Assembly: GCF_001580365.1 (NCBI RefSeq)
Contig: NZ_CP014480.1
Location: 186,001-250,000 of the forward strand
Origin: Kocuria turfanensis
Lineage (GTDB): Bacteria > Actinomycetota > Actinomycetes > Actinomycetales > Micrococcaceae
Length of the DNA stretch: 64,000 nucleotides
Reading direction: 5' to 3'
Below are positions 19,804-29,355 of this stretch, in pieces. Below the pieces are notes generated by a model, which worked only from the letters and a program-made list of their open reading frames with translations, searched no databases and had not been told where the DNA came from. Each line of letters begins with the position of its first letter. The stretch's first letter is position 1. Both the position numbers and the translations under genes were made by a program.

Positions 19804-21398
19804 TGAGCGGTCTCCTTGGTTGTGGGGGTTGTGCTGGTTGTTGTGCTGGTGCCGAAGTCGGCCCAGGAGGCGGTGCCGGGTTGGGCGGAGTGGGTCTCGT
19901 CGGCGGCCACGAGTCCGGCGGCGGTGGCCCCGGTGGCCTGGTGATCGCAGATCGCGGTCAGATCACCCTCGCCGAAGCGCCCGGCGGCCGCGGCTACCCC
20001 GAGGGCTGCGTCCACGGGCCCGTCCCCGATGAGGGCGGCGAGCTCAACGGCGGCGGCCATCTTCGCCCGGATCCGTACCGTTCCGGCGGCGGAGGCCTCG
20101 ATCAGCCAGGCCTGCGCGCCGGCGCCCAGGGCCAGGAAGTCCTTCTCCGCCGCGCTGCGGGGCCGTGGCCGGGGCGGGCGTGGCGCACCGGTGGGGTCCT
20201 GCGGGTGGTCAGGGTAGTGGCCCAGGTCGATCCGTGGATTGCCCGGGGTCGAGAGGCGGTGGCGGGCGACCTCGGTGAGCCCAGCCCGCCCGGCCGCCCA
20301 CCCCGGGGCCACCGGAAGGGTGTCGAGGTCGGCGACGACCACCAGCTCCTCGGCTGCGACCCGCACCCACACCTCGGCCCCGACCAGCCCGGGCGGGGTG
20401 GAGTAGCGCACCGAGCCGAACCGGATGGTCTGATCCGTGCCCACCGTGCGGGTCACCCCCAGGGCGGTGGTGTGCGGGGCGGTCGGGGCCACGTGCAGGC
20501 GTTGCTGCTCCTCGACCAGCGCCTCGGCGGGAACCCGGGCGGTCTCCCGGTGGGTGCGCCCGTTGACCTTGGCGCAGAACGCCGTGCAGGCGGCCTCGAG
20601 TGCGGCGAAGGAGGCGTAGTGCTCACGCAGGTTGGCGTCAGTGGGCACCAGATCGGCCTTGGCGATGCGCACCGTGGACTCCGACCCGCCCTTGGACTCC
20701 GGGTCATACGGCACGCAGGTGTGCACCTGGGTGCCGTAGTGCCGGCCGGCTTGAACGATCTGCGGGTGGCGCACCGGCGCCCCGGCCACGTGATCGACGG
20801 TGACGGTCCTGGGGTTGTCGGTGAGCACGTAGGTGGGCACCCCGCCGATCCGGGCCAGAGTCGCATCCAGGCACCCGATCAGCGTCGGGAGGGTCTGGTC
20901 CCAGACCGGGATCACCACCCGGAACCGCGACCACGCCAGCCAGGCGCAGAACAACCAGGTGCGCCGCGGCGTCCCGTCCACCCCGGGCACCTTCGGGCCC
21001 TCGCCCCAGTCGAACTGCAACCACAGCCCCGGCTCGGTGATCCAGGGCCGGTAGGTGCGCCGGTGCCCGGCCCGCCAAGCAGCCTTCACCTGCGCCACCG
21101 CCCGGCGGGTGGTCCGCTCGGTCCCCGGGAACCCCACACCGACCAGGCGGGCGTGGACGACGTCGGCGCGGACCGTGCCCTGGCTGCGCTCGACCCACTC
21201 CTCGATCTTCGGCAGGTAAGCGTCGATCATCCGGGGCCGGCGGCCCGGGCCGGTCACCGGCCGGCCCGCATCCCGGGCGGCGGCGTAACGGCGCACCGTC
21301 TTCGGATCCACCCCGGCCAGAGCCGCGGCCGAGTGCGCGGAACCGGTGGCGTCATAGGCTTCGAGAATTTCCATGATCTCCCTGTCAGACTTCTTCAT
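19800..21398 (-). CDS. istA: IS21-family transposase IstA
   Basis: DDE transposase of IS21 type, 532 residues. N-terminal helix-turn-helix (about 10-45, AHSAAALAGVDPKTVRRY), a second DNA-binding stretch, then the integrase core with acidic triad D130 (QFDWGEG), D194 (VLTDNPRT) and E240 (PESKGGSE), and a C-terminal beta domain that recognises the ends. ATG at 21398 is fixed by a GGAGGGA ribosome binding site 3 nt after which the start lies within normal distance; an upstream in-frame extension to 21500 would run into the terminal repeats and is rejected. Confidence 0.95.
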   Translation of the reverse strand: MKKSDREIMEILEAYDATGSAHSAAALAGVDPKTVRRYAAARDAGRPVTGPGRRPRMIDAYLPKIEEWVERSQGTVRADVVHARLVGVGFPGTERTTRRAVAQVKAAWRAGHRRTYRPWITEPGLWLQFDWGEGPKVPGVDGTPRRTWLFCAWLAWSRFRVVIPVWDQTLPTLIGCLDATLARIGGVPTYVLTDNPRTVTVDHVAGAPVRHPQIVQAGRHYGTQVHTCVPYDPESKGGSESTVRIAKADLVPTDANLREHYASFAALEAACTAFCAKVNGRTHRETARVPAEALVEEQQRLHVAPTAPHTTALGVTRTVGTDQTIRFGSVRYSTPPGLVGAEVWVRVAAEELVVVADLDTLPVAPGWAAGRAGLTEVARHRLSTPGNPRIDLGHYPDHPQDPTGAPRPPRPRPRSAAEKDFLALGAGAQAWLIEASAAGTVRIRAKMAAAVELAALIGDGPVDAALGVAAAAGRFGEGDLTAICDHQATGATAAGLVAADETHSAQPGTASWADFGTSTTTSTTPTTKETAQ

Positions 21399-21501
21399 GC
21401 GTCCCTCCGGCGGGTGATGGCTCAAGGTGGTCAGAGACCTCGAGCGAACCCCCGGAGGGACGTCTGCGGAGGGACCGACACGAGCCCCATCCCATGGCAC
21501 A

Positions 21502-21570
21502 GGACAGGGAGATCAGCTGTCCGTCAGCAGGGAGATACGTGTCCGCCTACAGGGAGATTGGCATGTCCGC
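21502..21570 (-). repeat. Right-end transposase-binding repeats of the IS21 element
   Basis: Three units at 21502-21522, 21523-21544 and 21545-21570, inverted relative to the left end. The innermost shares a 22-bp stretch identical (inverted) to 18971-18992. Confidence 0.8.
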
Positions 21571-21575
21571 TAGCA

Positions 21576-21580
21576 CCCTG
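21576..21580. repeat. Target-site duplication, right copy
   Basis: CCCTG directly outside the right end of the IS21 element, identical to 18913-18917. Confidence 0.8.
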
Positions 21581-21834
21581 TTCGGATCTTCCAGTACGAC
21601 GTGCACTCGCAGTGCCGACGAGAGTGCCGAGGACAGTCCCGTGCGACGGGGACGAGTCCGGCGTGCAATGACTCGTCGACCTGGCGTCACGCAGCCGGTC
21701 GGCGCGTGGTTCGGCCTCCTCAAGGGGCGGCCCTCATGAAGTCGGACGAGGAGGTGCTTGATATCACATCAAGTCGGATCAGGATGCCATGCTGTGTATG
21801 AATGCGAATTGAACGTCGACCCAGAGGAGGAATC
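21581..21834. other. Intergenic, no gene recognised
   Basis: Between the IS21 element and the nuclease gene. GC content falls towards the nuclease gene (AT-rich around 21750-21810), which probably holds its promoter. No RNA gene or convincing frame was seen; short frames here could be remnants of the gene hit by the insertion. Confidence 0.4.
21757..21773. promoter_or_regulatory. Possible operator upstream of the nuclease gene
   Basis: Inverted repeat CTTGAT-ATCAC-ATCAAG, overlapping a -35-like TTGATA (21758-21763). No matching -10 was firmly found. Confidence 0.3.
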
Positions 21835-22950
21835 ATGGAGTTCACGGAGCGATTGGCGGCTCTCGCCCACAAGGTGGCGCAGCAGAAGGCGTCCCTGGAG
21901 ACGGAGGAGGCGACGAAGAACGCATTCGTCATGCCCTTTATCTCCACGATCCTGGGTTACGACGTGTTCAACCCGCTGGAAGTCGTCCCGGAGTTCACCG
22001 CCGATGTGGGGGTGAAGAAGGGCGAGAAGATCGACTATGCCATCGTGCACGACGAGAAAGTGCAGATGCTGGTGGAGTGCAAGCACGTCGGCGCCCCGCT
22101 CAAGCTGGAACACGCCTCGCAGCTGTATCGCTACTTCGCGGTGACCAACGCGCGGATCGCGATCCTCACCAACGGCGAGGTCTACCACTTCTACACAGAC
22201 CTGGACGCGCCCAACAGGATGGACGCCAAGCCTTTCCTTGTTCTGGATCTGGCTGACATCGATGCCACGCTGATTCCGGAGCTGCAGAAACTGTCCAAGG
22301 AGGTCTTCGACCTCGACTCCATCATCAGTGCCGCCGGGGAGCTGAAGTACATCGGTTCGATCAAGCGGGAGATCGCCGCCCAGTTCAAGGAACCCGATGT
22401 GGAATGGGTGAAGTTCTTCACCACAAAGGTCTACGAAGGTGCATTCACTCAAAAGGTGCGGGATCAGTTCACCCCGCTGGTTGCCAAGGCTTCCCAACAG
22501 TTCCTCAATGAGCAAGTGAACAACCGTCTGACCACCGCTCTGGGTGCCGGCAGCACCGTGGCGCCGGTCGCCACCGCCGACGCTCCGGCAGAGGCGGTGG
22601 CCAGCGAGGCCGAGGTGGAGAAGGACCTCCGCGAGTCCAGCGACGGAGTGATCACCACCATCGAGGAGCTGGAGGCCTTCCAGATCATCCGCGCCATCGT
22701 GTGCAGCCAGGTCAAGCCTCAGCGGGTGGTCTACCGCGATGCGAAGTCCTACTGTGCGGTCCTGCTCGATGACAACAACCGCAAGTCGATCGCGCGGTTG
22801 CACTTCAATACGGGACAGAAATACATCGGCCTCTTCGACGAGGACAAGAAGGAAACCCGCCACCGCATCGAGGCCCTCGAGGACATCTTCCAGTTCAGCG
22901 ACGAACTGCGAGCCACGGTGGAGCGCTTCATCGCAGCACCCGTCACCTAG
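21835..22950 (+). CDS. Stand-alone type I restriction HsdR-N-like PD-(D/E)XK nuclease (COG4748-like)
   Basis: 371-residue protein resembling the N-terminal nuclease domain of type I restriction R subunits, without helicase domains. Visible nuclease core: TEEATKNAFVMPF (about 23-35), then D67 in KIDYAI and E81-x-K83 in LVECKHV, a PD-(D/E)XK site. The C-terminal domain (about 275-365, QIIRAIVCSQV to IFQFSD) is a separate conserved-looking region, also typical of these solo proteins. The GAGGAGG ribosome binding site precedes ATG 21835. GC content is lower than that of its neighbours, suggesting transfer. No hsdM or hsdS is nearby, so it is not a complete restriction system; a role in phage defence is possible but unproven. 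Confidence 0.8.
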   Translation: MEFTERLAALAHKVAQQKASLETEEATKNAFVMPFISTILGYDVFNPLEVVPEFTADVGVKKGEKIDYAIVHDEKVQMLVECKHVGAPLKLEHASQLYRYFAVTNARIAILTNGEVYHFYTDLDAPNRMDAKPFLVLDLADIDATLIPELQKLSKEVFDLDSIISAAGELKYIGSIKREIAAQFKEPDVEWVKFFTTKVYEGAFTQKVRDQFTPLVAKASQQFLNEQVNNRLTTALGAGSTVAPVATADAPAEAVASEAEVEKDLRESSDGVITTIEELEAFQIIRAIVCSQVKPQRVVYRDAKSYCAVLLDDNNRKSIARLHFNTGQKYIGLFDEDKKETRHRIEALEDIFQFSDELRATVERFIAAPVT

Positions 22951-23367
22951 GGTAGCCATCCTCAGCCCGAAGACGGCCTTGACGTCGTGATTGGTCCTGG
23001 TGCCACACGGTTGGACGTAACCAGGCTCACTCGCGCCAGCACGTCACTGGCTGAGAGCAATCCAGACCGCTTCATGCTCGCGGCGTGGTCTCTTCCATAC
23101 CGTCCGCACAAGCGGGCCCGCTCGTGCCCTGAAGGCTGCCACAACCGTCGTGGGCCGGGAGGGCGTGCTCACGAGTCCGGTTGCGGACGCATCATCGTCG
23201 AGGTTCGGAGACCGACGGCACGAGATCCCGCGTCCCGACGGCATGTCGCCCCGGGGTCTTCCCGGAGGTCCGTGCCATCGTGCGGGGTAGACGTCGCCGG
23301 ACTGTCCCGAGAAGGTGGCCATACTCACGGTCCTCAACGAGGACTTCGCCCCATCACCTCCACCGCG
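22951..23367. other. Gap with no assignable gene
   Basis: About 415 bases between the nuclease and the first orphan gene. Frames are open by chance in several phases but none has a start with ribosome binding site or a recognisable domain. The last 53 bases (from GTG 23315) read as MAILTVLNEDFAP in a frame one base out of register with the following gene and may be its displaced N-terminus. Confidence 0.4.
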
Positions 23368-24042
23368 GTGCTCATCAACGCGTCCCTGGAGCGGATCGAG
23401 GCATGGCAGACGGAGCGGGAGCGGACCAGGCCCGAGCGGGAGCGGGACCGCCCCGAGCGAGCGCGATCCCGGCCGACGACGCTCACCGCGCTCACCGGCG
23501 GTCTCAGAGAGTTGCTGCCGCGCCTGGAACCGCTCACCGGTCCGATCACCATGCGCCGGCTGTGGGTGCAGACCCGCAATCCCGAGTGGTCGATGTACTT
23601 CGCCGGGAGCACCCGTGGCACCGAGTACCACGCCCAAGGGGCTCTCCACGGTTACTGCCACCACCTGCAGGTGCACGGCCTGCAGATCTCGTCCTCGCCG
23701 CACACCCTGCGGCGGGACGGGACAGGGCGGCCGGGGAACATGGTGTTCGAGATCCACGATCCGGCCGGTGACGGGACCAGGGTCATCGCCGCGCAGGTCG
23801 GTGACGGTGATCGCTGGGTGTTCACCAACATCGGGAGGGTCCGGCCGTTCGAGAGGACCGAGGCGTACGGGGCTCGACGGATCCGGGACCGGCTCAGCGG
23901 TGAGATGATCGCCGACTACTGCGCGGCCCTCGGACTCTTCCCTTTCGAGGAGGACTTCTACGGGCCCCGCGGCCTGCTGCTGGAACAGGCCCCGGAGTCC
24001 TACCTGCCGCACTGTGACCCCAGGGGCCTGGTGCAGAAGTGA
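23368..24042 (+). CDS. Orphan protein A (paralog of the following pseudogene), possible N-terminal frameshift
   Basis: I do not recognise this family. 224 residues from GTG 23368, soluble, with an Arg/Glu repeat-like linker (TERERTRPERERDRPERARSR), an aromatic central part (LWVQTRNPEWSMYFAGS) and a C-terminal segment FERTEAYGARRIRDRL...MIADYCAALGLFPF...FYGPRGLLLEQ. The same layout recurs in the downstream broken copy. The sequence from GTG 23315 in another phase (MAILTVLNEDFAP) aligns with the copy's RYAP segment, and one missing C in the CCCC run at 23349-23352 would join it, so the true start may be 23315 with a 1-nt deletion. Could be an immunity-type or other accessory protein; this is only inference. 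Confidence 0.55.
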   Translation: MLINASLERIEAWQTERERTRPERERDRPERARSRPTTLTALTGGLRELLPRLEPLTGPITMRRLWVQTRNPEWSMYFAGSTRGTEYHAQGALHGYCHHLQVHGLQISSSPHTLRRDGTGRPGNMVFEIHDPAGDGTRVIAAQVGDGDRWVFTNIGRVRPFERTEAYGARRIRDRLSGEMIADYCAALGLFPFEEDFYGPRGLLLEQAPESYLPHCDPRGLVQK

Positions 24043-24045
24043 CTG

Positions 24046-24855
24046 GCCGAGGTGCAGTCCGAGCTCGGCATCGTCCCGGGCGCGCCGGCGGAGCCCTCTG
24101 GCCGAGGTTCGAGCCGTGGTCGCCCGCCGCACTGTTGCTGGGGGCCGATACGCTCCGACCCCCGAGGCCATCGGCTTCGTACGGGCCGACCTGGAGACCA
24201 CCGCCCGGGCTCTGGCCTCCTGGCGGGAGCAGATCCACGGGATCGGTACCGTGGGTGTCGAGCATCTGCGCGGCGGCCTGCCCGAATGCTCGAGCGGCTG
24301 GATCTGCTGGATGTGGGACCCGAGGCGGCCTCCGAGCTGCTGGTGGAGACCCGGGGCGGGCACTGGACAGCATTTTTCGACTCCTCGGCGGCGGACCCGG
24401 CTGTGGACCGGGCGGTGGGTGTGCTCGTCGAACAGCTGGGGACCACGGGCGTGGTGCGGGCTGGCGCCCGCACCCAGTGGCCACCGAGGCGGAGGAGATC
24501 GACGCCGAGGGGCAGTACCTCGACGAGGATGTCCTCGGCGGGGCAGGACGCACCGAGTTCGTCGTCGTCGGACCGGAGGGCGGGCCCCCCCGACTTCACG
24601 GTGCGGCAGCTGACGGCCGAGTACGTCTGCAACCCGTGGGAGTTCGCCGACGAGGGCGCGTACCTGGCCTTCGAGGACCCCGCCGCCTACGAGGCCGCCA
24701 GGATTCCCGACCGCCTCACCGCGGAGCGGCTGGCCGCCTACTGCCGGGCCATGGGCATCGACCCGTTCAGCGTGCCGTACTACGGGTCTCGCGCCGTCCT
24801 CCTCCGCCGCCCGGTCGACGTCCTCGGCCGGGTGCCCGGGCGTTCTCTGCGCTGA
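24046..24855 (+). pseudogene. Frameshifted paralog of orphan protein A
   Basis: Conceptual protein readable only by switching phase: one phase from about 24097 (GGRYAPTPEAIGFVRADLE to VEHLRGGLPE), another from about 24286 (MLERLDLLDVGPEAASELL to VVRAGART), another from about 24472 (HPVATEAEEIDAEGQYL to VVVGPEGG), and back at the seven-C run 24585-24591 (PPDFTVRQLTAEYVCNP to YGSRAVLLRRP). The C-terminus AFEDPAAYEAARIPDRL...AAYCRAMGIDPF...YYGSRAVLL parallels orphan A residue for residue in spacing, so it is a tandem duplicate. At least three shifts make it a decayed gene rather than a programmed one. Function unknown. Confidence 0.75.
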
Positions 24856-24962
24856 GCCGTCACCGTCCGCGGCCGGCGCCTTCCCCATGCGCACGCCGGG
24901 CCGTCCACGACCCCAGCCTGACGGCGTGGAGCTAGTACGCCGGGCGCCTGCGGACGGACCGA

Positions 24963-25000
24963 CCGCCCGGCGGGCCCAAGGGTCTAACCCCGCCGGGCGG
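24963..25000 (-). terminator. Hairpin spanning the deacetylase stop codon
   Basis: A 12-bp perfect stem (24963-24974 with 24989-25000). The stop codon of the minus-strand deacetylase gene (24984-24986) lies in the loop. Confidence 0.6.
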
Positions 25001-25715
25001 GCTTGTCGAAGCGCCAGCCCTCGGCCTGGAGCCGGGGGATCACCTGGTCCACGGCCTCGACCGTCTGGCTCCGGTCGCCGCCGCCGTCGTGCAGCAGGAC
25101 CACCGCCCCGGGCGTGACGCCCTCCTCGATGCGGCGCACCAGCTCGGCCGTGCCCGGAGGCGCCCAGTCGCCGACCGTCAGCCGCCAGCCCAGCGGCTGC
25201 ATCCCGAGCTCGGCCGCGACCTCGGGCGTCCGTCCCCAGCTGCCGTAGGGCGCCCGGAAGTAGTCGATCCGCGCTCCCGGCACGGCGGCGCGGATGGCCG
25301 CGCTGGTCTGCTCGAGGTCCTGGCGGATCGCGTCCGCGTCCCAGTCGGCCATGTCGTTGTGGTGCATCGTGTGGTTGCACAGCCGGTGCCCGTCGGCGGC
25401 GATCTGGCGGACCACCTCGGGGTGCTGCTGCACGTGGTCGCCCCACAGGCAGAAGGCCGCCTTGACGTGGTGCTTCTTCAGCACGGCGAGCAGCGCCGGC
25501 GTGCTGACCGGGTCCGGCCCGTCGTCGAACGTGAGGCTGAGGTACCGGCCGTCGTGGACCGTCGAGTCCACGACGGCGGGGGTCGCCTGGTCGGCCTGGG
25601 CGGGCAGCGCGGTGACCAGCCCGGCGGAGACCGCGGTGGCCAGAGCCGCGGCCCCGGCCACGAGCCGGCGCGCGGCGGGGGAGATGCGGGGGGAGGGTGC
25701 GGACGGCGGGGTCAT
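24984..25715 (-). CDS. Secreted polysaccharide deacetylase (NodB homology)
   Basis: Carbohydrate esterase family 4 protein, 243 residues, that removes acetyl groups from cell-wall or extracellular polysaccharide (peptidoglycan, chitin-like or other). Signal peptide 1-42 (RRLVAG, hydrophobic core, cleavage near AQA-DQ). NodB motif 1 TFDDGPDP has catalytic base D64 and metal ligand D65; motif 2 HTMHH has H115 and H119; motif 3 RAPYGSWG; motif 4 GDWAPPG; motif 5 VVLLHDGGG. ATG at 25715 follows AAAGGA. A strong promoter with -35 and -10 lies about 110-145 nt upstream on the minus strand. Confidence 0.93.
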   Translation of the reverse strand: MTPPSAPSPRISPAARRLVAGAAALATAVSAGLVTALPAQADQATPAVVDSTVHDGRYLSLTFDDGPDPVSTPALLAVLKKHHVKAAFCLWGDHVQQHPEVVRQIAADGHRLCNHTMHHNDMADWDADAIRQDLEQTSAAIRAAVPGARIDYFRAPYGSWGRTPEVAAELGMQPLGWRLTVGDWAPPGTAELVRRIEEGVTPGAVVLLHDGGGDRSQTVEAVDQVIPRLQAEGWRFDKPARRG

Positions 25716-25830
25716 GGGGAGATCCTTTCGGAGGCGTCACCGCGGGCGGGGGCGCAGCCCGGCCGGGAGTCGGTTCCCGGGGACGGCTGGGCCGGCGGTG
25801 GGACGGGGGAGATGCGGATCGGACGCCCTA

Positions 25831-25859
25831 AAAGTAAAGAGTATTAACTAATCCGTCAA
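25831..25859 (-). promoter_or_regulatory. Promoter of the deacetylase gene
   Basis: Minus strand TTGACG (25859-25854), 17-nt spacer, TACTTT (25836-25831), in an AT-rich island. Leader of about 105 nt. Confidence 0.7.
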
Positions 25860-25999
25860 GGGATCGCCGGTCGTGCGTCGTCCGTCGCGAGCATCCGGTG
25901 CGGGCGCCCGGCGCGCGGGCCGCTCGGTGTCGGTCGAACGGCGGCGTGGACAGGAGCCGCCGCGGGGCGCACGATGAAGCCCTATCCTCAGGAGGACCC

Positions 26000-26827
26000 A
26001 TGGGCGAGCTCGGACGCCGGGCGACCAGGGCGGCCGATGCCGCCGACGAGGCCACGGACTCGCGCGGGTTCGTCCTCGCGGCCCGGGCCGGCTTCGTGGC
26101 CGCGGGCCTGCTGCACGCGATGATCGGGGTGATCGCCCTCCGGGTGGCCCGGGGCGGGTCCGGGTCGGCGGACCAGTCCGGGGCCGTGGCGGCGCTCGCC
26201 GGCACCCCGGGCGGCACCGTGCTGCTGTGGGCGTGCTTCCTGGGCTGCGCGGCCCTGGCGGTGTTCCTGCTCAGCGAGGCCCTCTTCGGCGCGACGCAGC
26301 GCTCGGACCGGGACAAGCTCAAGCACCGGCTCAAGACCGGGGGCCAGGCCGTGGTCTACGGCGCGATCGGCGCGGTCTTCGGCACCTACGCCCTGGGCGG
26401 CTCGAGCGACAGCAGCCGGTCCACGCAGTCGATCAGCGCCCGGCTGATGGCCCACCCGGCCGGCACTGTGCTGCTCGTGGCCGTGGGGCTGGGGCTGGTC
26501 GTCGCCGGCGGCTACTTCGTCTACCGGGGCGTGACCCGCACGTTCACGCAGACGCTGAAGGGTCTGCCGCCGGGCCGGGCCGGCTCGGCGGTGGTCGCGC
26601 TCGGGGTGGCCGGCTACGTCGCGAAGGGGGTGGCCCTGGCGGTGCTGGGCGTGCTCTTCGTGGTGGCCACCCTCCAGCACGACCCCGAGGAGGCGACCGG
26701 TCTGGACGGTGCGCTGAAGTCCCTGCAGGGGCAGCCCTTCGGTGCGTGGCTCCTCGGGGCCGTGGCGGTGGGGCTGATCTGCTACGGGCTGTTCCTGGTG
26801 GTCCGCGCCCGCTACCAGCGCATGTGA
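26000..26827 (+). CDS. DUF1206 membrane protein
   Basis: Integral membrane protein of 275 residues with three repeated units of about 70 residues, each with two helices (about 35-105, 115-185, 195-270), giving about six membrane segments; this is the DUF1206 architecture. Function of the family is unknown. The repeats share a GFVAAGLLHAMIGVIAL / GGQAVVYGAIGAVFGTYAL / GYVAKGVALAVLGVLFV pattern. ATG at 26000 is chosen for AGGAGGA 4 nt upstream; the frame extends further but only in non-conserved sequence. Possible -10 TATCCT at about 25982. Confidence 0.85.
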   Translation: MGELGRRATRAADAADEATDSRGFVLAARAGFVAAGLLHAMIGVIALRVARGGSGSADQSGAVAALAGTPGGTVLLWACFLGCAALAVFLLSEALFGATQRSDRDKLKHRLKTGGQAVVYGAIGAVFGTYALGGSSDSSRSTQSISARLMAHPAGTVLLVAVGLGLVVAGGYFVYRGVTRTFTQTLKGLPPGRAGSAVVALGVAGYVAKGVALAVLGVLFVVATLQHDPEEATGLDGALKSLQGQPFGAWLLGAVAVGLICYGLFLVVRARYQRM

Positions 26828-26834
26828 CCCCGCC

Positions 26835-26857
26835 GCGCCCCGGTCCGGTCGGGGCGC
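26835..26857 (+). terminator. Hairpin after the DUF1206 gene
   Basis: GCGCCCC (26835-26841) pairs with GGGGCGC (26851-26857), 9-nt loop, just after the stop. Confidence 0.45.
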
Positions 26858-26936
26858 TCGCGGGGCGGCGCCGAGCCGTTCCGGCGGCCGCTGATCGCCT
26901 CCGGAGGAACCCGGTCCCCGTGTCCGGGGCGGAGCG

Positions 26937-26942
26937 TAGCCT
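26937..26942 (+). promoter_or_regulatory. Leaderless-type -10 for uvrB
   Basis: TAGCCT ends 6 nt before the ATG at 26949; the following GGGTCC is identical to that between the polA -10 and its start. Confidence 0.6.
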
Positions 26943-26948
26943 GGGTCC

Positions 26949-29069
<2,121 letters not shown>

Positions 29070-29134
29070 GCCCGTCCCCGCCGGCAAGCATGACCCGCGG
29101 TGACCCCGGTTCCCGGCGATCTCCCAGGTTGGGG

Positions 29135-29140
29135 TAGAGT
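29135..29140 (+). promoter_or_regulatory. -10 element before the first Mn riboswitch
   Basis: TAGAGT, about 10 nt before the conserved aptamer start. Confidence 0.5.
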
Positions 29141-29149
29141 GCTCCCCGC

Positions 29150-29275
29150 GTAGGGGAGTATCCCTCAGCGCTGCGATCGTCAGCACGCCGGGCAACGGAG
29201 CCGGGCCGGTCGCAGCGGCCGCACCTCGGCAGCCGGGCCCGGAGCCCGCCGGGAGCGGCGGAGAGACTTGCGGCT
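29150..29275 (+). promoter_or_regulatory. yybP-ykoY manganese riboswitch (first copy)
   Basis: The leader of terC1 has the family hallmarks: TAGGGGAGTATCCCTCAGCG at the 5' side (29151-29170) and GGAGAGACTTGCGG at the 3' side (about 29259-29273), with GC-rich stems between. Both are identical or nearly so to the second copy at 30700-30827. yybP-ykoY aptamers sense Mn2+ and commonly control TerC-type exporters. Confidence 0.85.
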
Positions 29276-29355
29276 CATCGTGATGCCCCGGTCCGCCCCG
29301 CTCCCCGGACGACGCCGGCCCGCGGGCTCACCCATCTCCAAGCGAAAGAACTCGC

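Larger units (their letters stand above)
18918..21575 (-). mobile_element. IS21-family insertion sequence, complete
   Basis: A 2658-bp element begins with TGTCAACGG (18918) and ends with the inverted TGCTAGCGG (21575). It encodes istA and istB on the minus strand. Both ends carry several copies of a roughly 22-bp repeat with core ATCTCCCTGTC in opposite orientation, as in IS21. The 5-bp duplication CCCTG flanks it exactly. Both genes are open and catalytic residues are kept, so the copy may be active. Confidence 0.93.

Noticed and set aside
24046..24855. Programmed ribosomal frameshift in copy B
   Set aside because: At least three separate phase changes are needed, which fits decay, not a programmed site.
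26840..26948. LexA/SOS box upstream of uvrB
   Set aside because: No GAAC-N4-GTTC-like palindrome found; only isolated GTTCC and GGAAC half-sites.
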